In this document: positions 20,336 through 28,707 of the stretch, piece after piece
Layout: every line of letters begins with the position of its first letter
How positions within the stretch are numbered: position 1 is the first letter of the stretch
Source of the DNA: a virus
Virus record (IMG/VR): IMGVR_UViG_3300025450_000093
Location: 1 to 28,707 of that record
Direction: 5' to 3' (one strand)
Length of the DNA stretch: 28,707 nucleotides
The notes under the pieces: generated by a model
What the model was told of the DNA's origin: nothing
Database searches by the model: none
The model's input: the letters and a program-made list of their open reading frames with translations, nothing else
Program-made: the position numbers and the translations under genes

Positions 20336-23300
20336 ATGCCCCAGTACCTGCCCCTACCCGATGGTTCATTTTTGCCGGTTAAAGACGGGCAAAATCCAAA
20401 AGAGGTGTGGCTCAAGGCAATGGAAGCATATCCCGATGCTTTTGGCGGGGGTGCAGCGCCCGAGGAAGCCAAAGACAAAACAGGGTTTGTTCCTGCTCTT
20501 GAATCGGGTATCGCAGGCCTCAAAGGTTCGGCAGCACTTACTGCCGGCAAGCTCGGCTTGATGAACCAAGACGCTGCTCAAAAATATTACGAAGAGCAGG
20601 TGCAGCACGGCAAAGACGTTTTTGCGCCAACCACTGAGAGCTGGTCTCAAGCTCCTTTCACAAAATTCAAAGAACTGGCCGGAAGTTCCTTGCCCTACAT
20701 GGTCGCGCCGCTTATCGGTGCAGCTGCTGCCCCCGAAGCTGCTGCTGTTGGTGCATTGGGTCTTGGTGCGGGTGAAGTTGGTGCAGGACTAGCGTCTCTT
20801 GGCCAGTTCACAGGCACTAACTTGGCGCGTCAAGTGGACGAGAACAAGTCTTTGCAGAACGCTTCATTGGGTTCCGCCGCTGCCGCTGCCTTGCCGCAAG
20901 CTGCTTTGGATGTGTTTTCTTTGCATATGCTTCCCGGTGTGCGCAGCATTCTAGGAAAAGCCGGCATCGAGTTGACCGAGCAACAAGCCGCTCAAGTTGC
21001 CAAACAAGGACTTAGCCAAACGCTGGCTAGCTACGGTGGTGCGACCTTGAAAGCAATGGGTGCAGAAGGTTTGACCGAAGCTGCCCAACAGTTCTTTGAA
21101 CGCCTGCAAGCAGGTTTGAGCATCAACGACCCCGAAGCACGTCAAGAGTATTACGACAACTTCCTTGGCGGCGCGGTTCTTGGCGGTGCGCTAGCACCTG
21201 TCGGCCATGCGTTTGAGCGCAGTGCAGCAAAGATTCAGCAACCCGCACCTGTTCGACAACCAACGCAACAGCCCGGTGTACAAGCACCTGCGGCACAACA
21301 ACCCGCAGAAGAAGTTCCTGAGCCGACCCTGCGCCAACCTGCGCCAGAAGAAGTGGCCGAAGGCCCTGCTGCGCCAGCCGTGCTGACCAAACAACAAAAA
21401 GCCGAAGCCGCACGCCAAAAGAAAGATCAAGAAGAGTACTTGCGCAAGTACGCACAACAGGCCGAAAACCGCCAAGCAGCTATTGCCGAATACCAGCGCG
21501 TCAAGGACATGTCGCCGGAGGAGTATGCGCTGGAGCAAATGCAAGGCGTGACGACTGTGCCCAAGAAGGTTCGCCCCGCCGCGCCTCAAGAGGACGAAAC
21601 AGGCTACTACACGCAGCACCCCGCACCTCCTGCACCCCACGAAACCTACGCCGCGCAACAAATGGCGTTGGCCAAAGACCGCGAAGCCGCGCCGCAAATC
21701 AAGGACTACCTTGACTATCTGATGCAAGACCCCAAACAAGCGCAAGCGCTGTTGGAAAACCGCACGCAAATCCCCGGCGTCACGGCAAAACAAAGCGAAG
21801 CGTTGCTGGGCGGCATCAAAATGCAGCTCAAAGCGCGTGCCGATGCCGCAGCCAAAGCCGAAGCTGCCCGAGTTAGCACTGCACAAGAACGTGCGCGTAG
21901 CATGTTCACGCAAAAGCCCGAAGATTTGCTGGCCGCTGCCAAAGAACAACCCGGTGTGCAAGCGCAAGCGGCAGTCAAACCAGAAGCCGAAGCCTTGCAA
22001 CGCATTGGCCAGCGTCCAAACCCATACCTGACGGCAAACCGCGACATTGAAAATGACCGCCGCAACGAAGAACTTGCGGACAAACTGACACAAACCTTGC
22101 CTTTGGCCAACGGCCAGATCAATCCCGGCGATGTGTATTTGGGTCTTGGCCAAAAGAAACAGAACTACAAAGACTTGCAAGCGCAACTTGCTATTGCGCG
22201 TCTGACCGGCAACCGAGCATTGCAAGGCGAGATCAAGCGTCAACTGGATGCAACACGCCCTATCCCAACCGAAGGCGGTCTTGGCACGGAAGGCGGCAAA
22301 AACGCCGCTGAAATTATTGGCCGCAGCAAACTTCCAGAACTCCGCGTTAATGAAGCCGAGGCAGACCAGTTTGCTTCGGAGCAACGCAACACCTTGCTGG
22401 GCATGGCTCGCACACTGGCGTCCAAGAAAATTATGCTCCCCGGCAAACGTGCGGAGCTGTTGAGCAACGCCAAAGAGCAGTATGTGGCACAGCACGCGGC
22501 TGAAATTGAAGCGCGTCGCAAAGCGTTTGGTTTGCCTCCAATGGAAGATTGGGAACGCGCCGAAGCTCGCGCCCGTGCGCTGGAAGGTTTGAATACGCTG
22601 ACCAACAACTGGGGGCAGTTTGAAGATCCTGCGATCAGCGTCAAAGCTTTACAAAACATTACACGCGAAGCGGTGTATCAAAACTTGTTCAAAGCCGCAA
22701 CTCGTAAAGCCCAAACACAACAGTCAACACTGGCCGAAAAACTTGCGCCTCCCAAAACAGGCCCTCGGATTGCCGCGCCTGACGAGTTGACCTTGCGCAA
22801 TGAGCCTAGACTGGCCACCGATACAAAGCAGCACGCACTCAACATGATTACGATGGCGCTGCGTGAAGGCCGTACTCGCGCTGTACCAACCACTACAGAA
22901 AAAGCTCCGGCTCGCGTGGGGTCGTTGGCAGACATGGCCACGTTGTTTGGCCAAGAAAAAGGCAAAGAAGCCAGCGCACAAACTGATGCCGCTACTAAAC
23001 AGTTTCTTGAACAACTGCGTGACGGCTTAGAAACCAACAATGATCCAGAGTTTGTGAAGCTTGCCGCTGAACAAGCGCAGCGTGTTGTTGAAGGCAACTT
23101 GCCTGATGAGTTTGCTGTGCGGGACTTGGGCGAAATGATGAAAGCGCATGAGGCTGCAGGCCGCAGCGCGACCCGTCCCGGTGCTACCCCAGAGGAGTTG
23201 CAACGCACCAGCGCCCAGCCTCAACGCGAATTGTTCCCCGAAGCTGGCCCCGAAGCCGAAGTGCAAACGCAACGCGCTACCCCGTCTAACTTCCAAAAAA

Positions 23301-26300
23301 TGTTGGACTCTAAAAACATTCAAGGGCTGCGCGACGCAATTGAAAAACAACGCAAAGACAACTTGGCTGCATTGCAAGGTTTTGGCAAAGCTGCGCCCAC
23401 GTTAAAGAACAAAGTTGAAACGGCAAAAAACACATACGAACGCAACTTGAAAAAATTGCAAAAAACTGTGGCCGTTTCAAACGAGTTTGACCGAGAAATG
23501 CAGACCGACATTGCCGCAGCTACAGAAGCGCAAGCTGCGTGGCAAAAACAAGTGGACGATTTGCGTGAACGCGAAGCCGAAGTCACCGCCATGCGCGATG
23601 CTTTGATGCAAGAACCCGAAGACATGTCCATTTTGATTAGCGCTCCTGCGGTGCTGAATCAAGAAAAAGCTATTCGTGTTGCGCTCAAACGCGCCGAAGA
23701 AGGTTTGGCTACCGCCAAAGAACTGACTGCGGCTGTGCAAGCCACCAATGCTGCACAAATGACTTTGGCCAAACCTGCTGTTGACCGCGCTGTAAAAGCT
23801 GAAGAGGATTTCAAGAAAGCACAAGCAGAACTTGCTGCGCTGCAAAACGAAGCCGCGCAAAAAGCACAAGCAGATGCCGCCGCTAAAGCGCGTGAAGAAA
23901 ACCGTCAACCGGAAGCAGAACGCACCGCCGAAGAAAAACGTCGTGCGGCCATCCAACGTGGCCGTGAAGGGCTGGGGTTGGAAGGTGAGCGTGTGCAACG
24001 TGATGTCAGCGCGATCAAAGAAGACAAAGACGATTTGAAACGCGAACTGGGGTCGTGGAATAACGAAGTCAACAAATACACGAAAGCCGTCAAAGCGCTT
24101 AAGCAGCTTGAACCGACCGAAACTAATATTACTAAACTGGGCAATGCAGAATCAAAACTGCAAATTGCCAAAGAAAACGAAGCGCGGGTTGAGCTGGAGC
24201 TTGCCGGTATTGAAAGCGAAGCGCCTTTGGTTCGCACGCCTATTAAAGACCGCACCGAAGCCGATGAAGCTTTTGAAAGAGCGCAAATTCAACAAGCACG
24301 CGCTAGAAATGCTAAAGAAAACCTACCTTCAGAACTCCCTTCCGCACGCCGAGGCCCGGTCGTAAAACATGTGCGCACAGGTCGTACCGAACAAACGGGG
24401 CAACGCAAAGACGTTGTTGGCCGCGCCGATGCTGTTACCGATACTTTGATTGCTCGCCGCGCAGAATTAGCCGAGTTCAAACGCCGTGTAGATTTCTTGA
24501 CTGAAAAAGGTAAACCTGTACCGCAAGCGTTGACCAACAAGCTCAATGCTGCACAAAAACGAACAGATGCTGCCGCAAAAATTCAAAAAGAAATTAGCAC
24601 CCAAGAAGCTGCTGCCGCTAAAGAGCTGGCCAAAAGCAAAAAGAAGTACGGCAAAGACGAATTGGCACGCGAAGCCGGCGGTGAATACGAAAGCGCCCCA
24701 GTGACGTATTTGCGCAAAACAACCACCGAAGCTATCCGCGATGGCCGGATGCTGGATGTGGCCGACGAACTGGCCGAGCACGGGTCTACACAATTTGTGA
24801 AAGATTTGGCCGAACGCCTGCGCCCTTTGTTGATGCGCACAAAAATTGGTACAACACAAGACTTGATGGTGGATGGCAAGCCTGCTGGCGGCGCGTACTA
24901 CCTCGCAGAAAACCGGATCGCGCTGGACGATCAAAACATGACCGAAGAAGATTTGGTGCATGAAATGGTTCACGCGGCTACCATGCGCGTTCTTCGCGCC
25001 GACAACGCCGACTTGACCCCGACACAGCGCAAAGCCCGTGACGACTTGCAAAAGCTCTATGACCAAATCAAAGAAGACCCTGCGTTTGCCAAAGAGTACG
25101 CCAAGAAAGACTTGGAAGAATTCGTGGCTGAAGCCATGTCTAACAGCAAACTGCAAGACAAGTTGGCCAGCACCAAAGTGGAAGGCGAGTCATTTTTTGA
25201 CAAGCTCAAGCAGTTCATCATGCGCATGTTCGGCGTGGACACTCGCAGTGACGCATTCAAAACCGCTACTGACGCAATCGACAAGATTTTCAAACCCTCG
25301 GCCAAACTTGAAGCCGAAGTCAAGGCGCGTGCAGCGCCGACAGCCAAGGGGTTTGAGGACGAGCTGGGACTGGCCGAACGCATCATTGCCGACAAGCCGT
25401 CTATGCAGCAACAAATTGACGCCAACCTTGGGCTGAACTTTCGCACCAAATGGCTAGATCGTTTGGCACCGCTGGAGAAGATTGCGCAAACCATGATGGA
25501 CCCGCTCAAGGGTACTCAGATGATGTTCTTCTTGCGCATGGCAGACCAAAAAATGTCTTTCACGCAGCAGGCGGCAGCCAATGGTGTGCCACAAAAAGTA
25601 GCTATCAAACGCGCTGATGGTCGCACGGAATACGTCATTGAAAGTCAGAAGGGCGCAAACCTCGCCAACATTGCCAAGACTTTGGGCAAAGCGCCGGGCA
25701 TGAACCCTGCGGCAGCAAACCGCTTGTTCACGCTTTATTTGGCCGGCAAACGCGCAGAGCGTGTGGGTGCTGACGTGCTGAACTTTGATGTGTCCGAACA
25801 AGACTTGAAGAACGCAGTGGGCAAAATCGAAGCCAACAAAGAGCTGCATGATGTTTTTGAAGACGCACGCAACCAGTACAACGAGTACAACCGCAACCTA
25901 GTCAACTTCCTGCAAGACATGGGCGTGATCTCTAAGGAGACTGCCGCTTCGCTTTCCAAAAGCAACGACTACATTCCGTACTACCGAGATCGCAACGGCG
26001 AGGCTGAATTGGTTATTGGGGGTGAAGGCACGTATCGCGTGGGCAGTTTGAAAGACCAACCCCAGCTGCGCGAGTTGATTGGGGGCAACCAGAAGATTTT
26101 TGACTTCTTGACAAGCTCGGTGCAAAACACCAGCATGATTATGGACATGGGCTTGCGCAACATTGCCACCAAGAACGCAATGTTTGAGTTGCAAAGTTTG
26201 GGTCTTGCATCGTTTTACGGCGGCGAAGCCAGCGGCCCCAACGTGGTTCAGTTCCGCGAAGACGGCCAAGACCGGTACGTGCGCGTGGACACCGATGCCG

Positions 26301-27865
26301 CAGGCATCCCCTCAAACTTGTTGGTCAAAGGCATGGAAGGTATTCCGGTCAACAACTCCGCGCTTGTTCGCGCAATGGCCATGCCAGCAACATTGTTGCG
26401 CCGCGCAGTGACCGTGAGTCCTTTGTATTCCGCTCGTCAGATTTTCCGTGACTCGGTGGCCGCGCCCCTGACGTCCGGCGCTGACTTCACGCCAGTCATG
26501 GCGGCAATCAAACAGATTGGGAAAATGGATACCAAAGGCACGCTGGAGTCACGCGGTATTGTGGGCGGTCAGGTGTTCACTGGCGGCAACGAGGACTTGA
26601 CGCGCATTTTGGGCGAGTTCCAATCCGGCAAGATTGGTTTGTCTCAACTGGTGGCCAAGGCCGAAGCCGTGGCAATGGAAGCCGATGCGCTGACCCGCCG
26701 CGCCCAGTACGACTCTTACATTCGCCAAGGGCTGTCTGAGATGGAAGCCACGCTCATGTCTTTGGAGTCCATGAACTTTAACCGCAAGGGCATGTCGCCC
26801 AGCGTGCGTTTGGCATCCACATTGATTCCGTTCTTCAACGCCCAGTTGCAAAGCTTGGACGTGCTGTATCGCGCCATGACAGGCAAGATGCCAATGAACG
26901 AGCGCTTGGATATCCAAGGCAAGTTGTACCGCCGTGGCGCGGCGCTTGCCGGTACTGCCATTGCTTACACGATGCTGATGCAAGATGACCCGCTGTACAA
27001 GAATGCACAGCCTGACGAGAAGTACGGCAACTTCTTTGTGCATTTGCCCGGCATGAAAGAGGCGCTGCGCGTGCCTGTGCCGTTTGAAATCGGTTACATC
27101 TTCAAGTCAATTCCCGAGGCAATCATTAACTCGATGGCCAGCGATGCTGGCGCGGAAGATGCGTACAAGGCGTTCAAGACAATTGCCATTCAAACCATCC
27201 CCGGCGCGACTTCTGGATTCATGCCAGCAGGCGTCAAACCTTTGGTTGAGAACGCCACCAACCATTCGTTCTTCACAGGGCGCGAGTTGGAGTCCAAGGC
27301 CGAGCAAGAGCGCGAAGCCCAGTTCCGTTACCGCGATAGCACATCCGAGTTGGCCAAAGGCCTTGGTGCTATCACAGGTACTTCACCTATCAAACTGGAG
27401 AACCTGATTCGAGGATACACCGGCACGATGGGCATCGCCTTCACGCAAGCAATCAGTGCGGCCAGCCCCGGCAATGGCGTTCCTGCGCCAACCAAGAAGC
27501 TGTCGGAGATGCCGGTTATTGGCGCTGCGTTCCAACCAGAAGATGCTGGCGGCATGGTGAGCGATATGTACGATCACATGTCTCGCGCCCGTGAAGTGCA
27601 AAAGACCTACAACCAGTTGGTCAAAGAGGGCAACGGTGCGGAAGCTCGTCAGTACTTGCAAGAAAACGTCAACATGCTTGCCACTAAAACAATGACGGGC
27701 AACTTGCAAGAGACGATGGGCAAACTAAAGAAAGCGGAAATGGCGATCAAAGCGTCTAGCTTGACGCCTGATGAGAAACGCGCACGCTTGGATGAAATCC
27801 AAAAAATGCGCATTCAAATCGCTTCTAATGTCCGTGGGGTCTACGAAAAAACCACACCCCGATGA
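20336..27865 (+). CDS. Giant internal virion/polyvalent protein with HExxH metalloprotease motif and LPD38-like C-terminus
   Basis: 2509 residues. An N-terminal PQYLPLPDGSFLPVKDG motif is followed by Gly/Ala hydrophobic stretches (about 117-160 and 270-295), a Pro/Gln linker, then about 1100 residues of Ala/Glu/Lys/Gln-rich helix, probably coiled coil. A zinc-protease-like domain follows: AYYLAENRIALDD, LVHEMVHAAT (His1542, Glu1543, His1546) and a downstream EEFVAEAM (1594-1601) with candidate third ligand Glu1595 or Glu1599. The last 800 residues are helical, with VSPLYSARQIFRD (2027-2039), RVPVPFEIGYIFKSIPE and NHSFFTGRELES, which resemble large polyvalent protein domain LPD38. I infer a packaged ejection protein delivered with the DNA. 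The start is preceded by only a weak ribosome site. Confidence 0.78.
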   Translation: MPQYLPLPDGSFLPVKDGQNPKEVWLKAMEAYPDAFGGGAAPEEAKDKTGFVPALESGIAGLKGSAALTAGKLGLMNQDAAQKYYEEQVQHGKDVFAPTTESWSQAPFTKFKELAGSSLPYMVAPLIGAAAAPEAAAVGALGLGAGEVGAGLASLGQFTGTNLARQVDENKSLQNASLGSAAAAALPQAALDVFSLHMLPGVRSILGKAGIELTEQQAAQVAKQGLSQTLASYGGATLKAMGAEGLTEAAQQFFERLQAGLSINDPEARQEYYDNFLGGAVLGGALAPVGHAFERSAAKIQQPAPVRQPTQQPGVQAPAAQQPAEEVPEPTLRQPAPEEVAEGPAAPAVLTKQQKAEAARQKKDQEEYLRKYAQQAENRQAAIAEYQRVKDMSPEEYALEQMQGVTTVPKKVRPAAPQEDETGYYTQHPAPPAPHETYAAQQMALAKDREAAPQIKDYLDYLMQDPKQAQALLENRTQIPGVTAKQSEALLGGIKMQLKARADAAAKAEAARVSTAQERARSMFTQKPEDLLAAAKEQPGVQAQAAVKPEAEALQRIGQRPNPYLTANRDIENDRRNEELADKLTQTLPLANGQINPGDVYLGLGQKKQNYKDLQAQLAIARLTGNRALQGEIKRQLDATRPIPTEGGLGTEGGKNAAEIIGRSKLPELRVNEAEADQFASEQRNTLLGMARTLASKKIMLPGKRAELLSNAKEQYVAQHAAEIEARRKAFGLPPMEDWERAEARARALEGLNTLTNNWGQFEDPAISVKALQNITREAVYQNLFKAATRKAQTQQSTLAEKLAPPKTGPRIAAPDELTLRNEPRLATDTKQHALNMITMALREGRTRAVPTTTEKAPARVGSLADMATLFGQEKGKEASAQTDAATKQFLEQLRDGLETNNDPEFVKLAAEQAQRVVEGNLPDEFAVRDLGEMMKAHEAAGRSATRPGATPEELQRTSAQPQRELFPEAGPEAEVQTQRATPSNFQKMLDSKNIQGLRDAIEKQRKDNLAALQGFGKAAPTLKNKVETAKNTYERNLKKLQKTVAVSNEFDREMQTDIAAATEAQAAWQKQVDDLREREAEVTAMRDALMQEPEDMSILISAPAVLNQEKAIRVALKRAEEGLATAKELTAAVQATNAAQMTLAKPAVDRAVKAEEDFKKAQAELAALQNEAAQKAQADAAAKAREENRQPEAERTAEEKRRAAIQRGREGLGLEGERVQRDVSAIKEDKDDLKRELGSWNNEVNKYTKAVKALKQLEPTETNITKLGNAESKLQIAKENEARVELELAGIESEAPLVRTPIKDRTEADEAFERAQIQQARARNAKENLPSELPSARRGPVVKHVRTGRTEQTGQRKDVVGRADAVTDTLIARRAELAEFKRRVDFLTEKGKPVPQALTNKLNAAQKRTDAAAKIQKEISTQEAAAAKELAKSKKKYGKDELAREAGGEYESAPVTYLRKTTTEAIRDGRMLDVADELAEHGSTQFVKDLAERLRPLLMRTKIGTTQDLMVDGKPAGGAYYLAENRIALDDQNMTEEDLVHEMVHAATMRVLRADNADLTPTQRKARDDLQKLYDQIKEDPAFAKEYAKKDLEEFVAEAMSNSKLQDKLASTKVEGESFFDKLKQFIMRMFGVDTRSDAFKTATDAIDKIFKPSAKLEAEVKARAAPTAKGFEDELGLAERIIADKPSMQQQIDANLGLNFRTKWLDRLAPLEKIAQTMMDPLKGTQMMFFLRMADQKMSFTQQAAANGVPQKVAIKRADGRTEYVIESQKGANLANIAKTLGKAPGMNPAAANRLFTLYLAGKRAERVGADVLNFDVSEQDLKNAVGKIEANKELHDVFEDARNQYNEYNRNLVNFLQDMGVISKETAASLSKSNDYIPYYRDRNGEAELVIGGEGTYRVGSLKDQPQLRELIGGNQKIFDFLTSSVQNTSMIMDMGLRNIATKNAMFELQSLGLASFYGGEASGPNVVQFREDGQDRYVRVDTDAAGIPSNLLVKGMEGIPVNNSALVRAMAMPATLLRRAVTVSPLYSARQIFRDSVAAPLTSGADFTPVMAAIKQIGKMDTKGTLESRGIVGGQVFTGGNEDLTRILGEFQSGKIGLSQLVAKAEAVAMEADALTRRAQYDSYIRQGLSEMEATLMSLESMNFNRKGMSPSVRLASTLIPFFNAQLQSLDVLYRAMTGKMPMNERLDIQGKLYRRGAALAGTAIAYTMLMQDDPLYKNAQPDEKYGNFFVHLPGMKEALRVPVPFEIGYIFKSIPEAIINSMASDAGAEDAYKAFKTIAIQTIPGATSGFMPAGVKPLVENATNHSFFTGRELESKAEQEREAQFRYRDSTSELAKGLGAITGTSPIKLENLIRGYTGTMGIAFTQAISAASPGNGVPAPTKKLSEMPVIGAAFQPEDAGGMVSDMYDHMSRAREVQKTYNQLVKEGNGAEARQYLQENVNMLATKTMTGNLQETMGKLKKAEMAIKASSLTPDEKRARLDEIQKMRIQIASNVRGVYEKTTPR

Positions 27866-27874
27866 GGCCGTCAC

Positions 27875-27900
27875 GGATGCCGGGCATAGCCCGAGCATCC
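27875..27900 (+). terminator. Strong stem-loop in convergent intergenic region
   Basis: GGATGC-CGGGC, loop ATA, GCCCG, one unpaired A, GCATCC: eleven base pairs, starting ten bases after the giant gene's stop. No T tract follows on either strand, so it may stabilise the mRNA 3' end or act with the next hairpin. Confidence 0.55.
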
Positions 27901-27958
27901 AGCATTCTGTGAGAGATTGCGGCTCTCAAACCTTCTTCGCGCACGGCATCGGTGTCAA

Positions 27959-27988
27959 GGCAAGGGATGAAGAATCCCTGCCCCTTTT
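27959..27988 (+). terminator. Probable intrinsic terminator of the late plus-strand unit
   Basis: GGC-A-AGGGAT, loop GAAGA, ATCCCT-GCC, then CCTTTT. The stem has nine pairs with one bulged A. The T tract is short, so strength is moderate. It borders, and by one base overlaps, the stop codon of the convergent minus-strand gene. The rest of the 122-base gap holds only a weak GAGAG/CTCTC pair (27911-27927). Confidence 0.6.
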
Positions 27989-28707
27989 CAGTCTTCTCCC
28001 AAGGATAGTGTATTTTTAATTTCATCATCCATGTCCGATATACGACGACTGATCTTCAACGCTGACACTCGCATTTGAGGGCCTTTGGTTCTAGACGTCA
28101 TGTCCTTCTTGGGCATGTGCGAGACGCTGAATTGTTGTGCCAATTGTCGCTTGAAATCGGCGTAACCGAAAGACATTGATGAACAGTACGCCTTGAGCAG
28201 TTGCTCTTCGATGTAGTAGTCAATGTGGTCGGTGGTCATCCCATGCTCAACACGGCCCATAATTTTGTTGCGAGTAAGTGACTGGTCAACCATCCCGCCG
28301 TGCCCAAGCTCTGCCAAAATCTTGCCGCCTTCAACGTGCTTGATGACGATAAAGCTGCCGTAGTTGTCGCGTGTATATGAGTTGAGTACATCCTCAGCCG
28401 ACCTCGCGCTTGAGCGCACGTTCGAGCGTGCCGCAACAATCGTTTTCTTGATAACACCAATAATCTCTTTCATGGGGAAGTTGATGATGCCTGTGTGCTT
28501 GGAGCCAAAGATTGACCCAATAGCAATGATGGTGGCGATGCCAGCCATCCAGAAGCGCTCATCGTTTGTAGCGCCGAACTCGGTGTACGCATAGCGCACG
28601 GACTCGGGCACAAGTTTTTGCAAAAGCTCAACATTATCCACGAAGTACTGCACCAGACGCTCACCTGCGTAGCCATAATTTTGTTGCAGCGACTTGATGG
28701 TGTCGAT
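27988..28707 (-). CDS. C-terminal part of a probable DUF927-like replication ATPase/helicase, cut by window edge
   Basis: 239 residues are visible and the frame is open to the right edge, so internal start-like codons (for example at 28653) are not true starts. The segment begins IDTIKSLQQNYGYAGERLVQ, where NYGxAG resembles the end of DUF927-type helicase-like ATPases. It continues with helices (NVELLQKLVPESVRYAYTEF, WMAGIATIIAIGSIFG), a region DVLNSYTRDNYGSFIVIKH and a basic C-terminus with many Arg and Lys. No Walker motif lies in the visible part. It is on the strand opposite all virion genes, fitting an early replication module that converges on the late unit. Family call is tentative; gene reality is strong. 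Confidence 0.6.
   Translation of the reverse strand: MDTIKSLQQNYGYAGERLVQYFVDNVELLQKLVPESVRYAYTEFGATNDERFWMAGIATIIAIGSIFGSKHTGIINFPMKEIIGVIKKTIVAARSNVRSSARSAEDVLNSYTRDNYGSFIVIKHVEGGKILAELGHGGMVDQSLTRNKIMGRVEHGMTTDHIDYYIEEQLLKAYCSSMSFGYADFKRQLAQQFSVSHMPKKDMTSRTKGPQMRVSALKISRRISDMDDEIKNTLSLGED

Noticed and set aside
21191-22495. Long minus-strand open frame of 434 codons
   Set aside because: It lies inside the giant plus-strand gene, which has consistent composition and recognisable motifs. The antisense product is Cys/Arg/Leu-rich without domain features, as expected for a shadow of an Ala/Gln/Lys-rich gene.
1-28707. Prophage or integrated element
   Set aside because: No integrase, repressor, attachment repeats or bacterial flanking genes are present. 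This does not exclude them outside the window.

Overview
The window is one continuous piece of a tailed bacteriophage genome (Caudoviricetes). The absence of a tape-measure gene or contractile-tail genes, and the presence of ejection-type proteins, suggest a short-tailed, podovirus-like virion. The proteins resemble families common in uncultured aquatic (freshwater or marine) phages that infect Gram-negative bacteria. A Gram-negative host is supported by an Rz/Rz1-type spanin pair and a GH19 endolysin. No integrase, repressor, tRNA or CRISPR array is visible, so lysogeny is unsupported and the exact host cannot be read from the sequence. Coding density is near complete: 28 plus-strand genes, many with ATGA or TGATG overlaps, and one minus-strand gene entering from the right edge.

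Layout. 1-4770: a connector/adaptor gene cut at its 5' end, a zinc-ribbon protein, two tiny basic proteins, a second connector-like protein, and a run of small conserved structural proteins. One of these (3752-4411) is built of eight 20-residue repeats followed by four 11-residue Trp repeats. 4775-10470: receptor-binding region with two large fibre proteins, an Endonuclease VII-type mobile HNH gene, a fibre-assembly-type protein and a collar-domain fibre. 10474-13010: lysis cassette with two uncharacterised membrane proteins, a small Cys-rich lipoprotein, a holin, an inner-membrane spanin with an outer-membrane spanin nested out of frame inside it, and a GH19 endolysin. 13026-20283: a tail nozzle-like protein and probable internal virion proteins, including a Gln-rich protein and a lytic transglycosylase, with a GNAT acetyltransferase embedded among them. 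20336-27865: a giant 2509-residue virion/polyvalent protein with an HExxH metalloprotease motif. 27866-27987: convergent intergenic region with strong hairpins. 27988-28707 (minus): C-terminal part of a probable DUF927-like replication ATPase/helicase, which starts the opposite-strand module.

How the genes work together. The plus strand is a late (virion plus lysis) unit. Connector and nozzle proteins close the portal. Fibres bind the cell. The transglycosylase and the giant protein probably enter with the DNA to cross the periplasm. Holin, endolysin and spanins release progeny. Shared beta-rich inserts in connector and nozzle proteins, repeat proteins and a mobile endonuclease beside the fibre tip show that surface-exposed parts are assembled from exchangeable modules. 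Family assignments come from recognising sequence patterns, without database searches.
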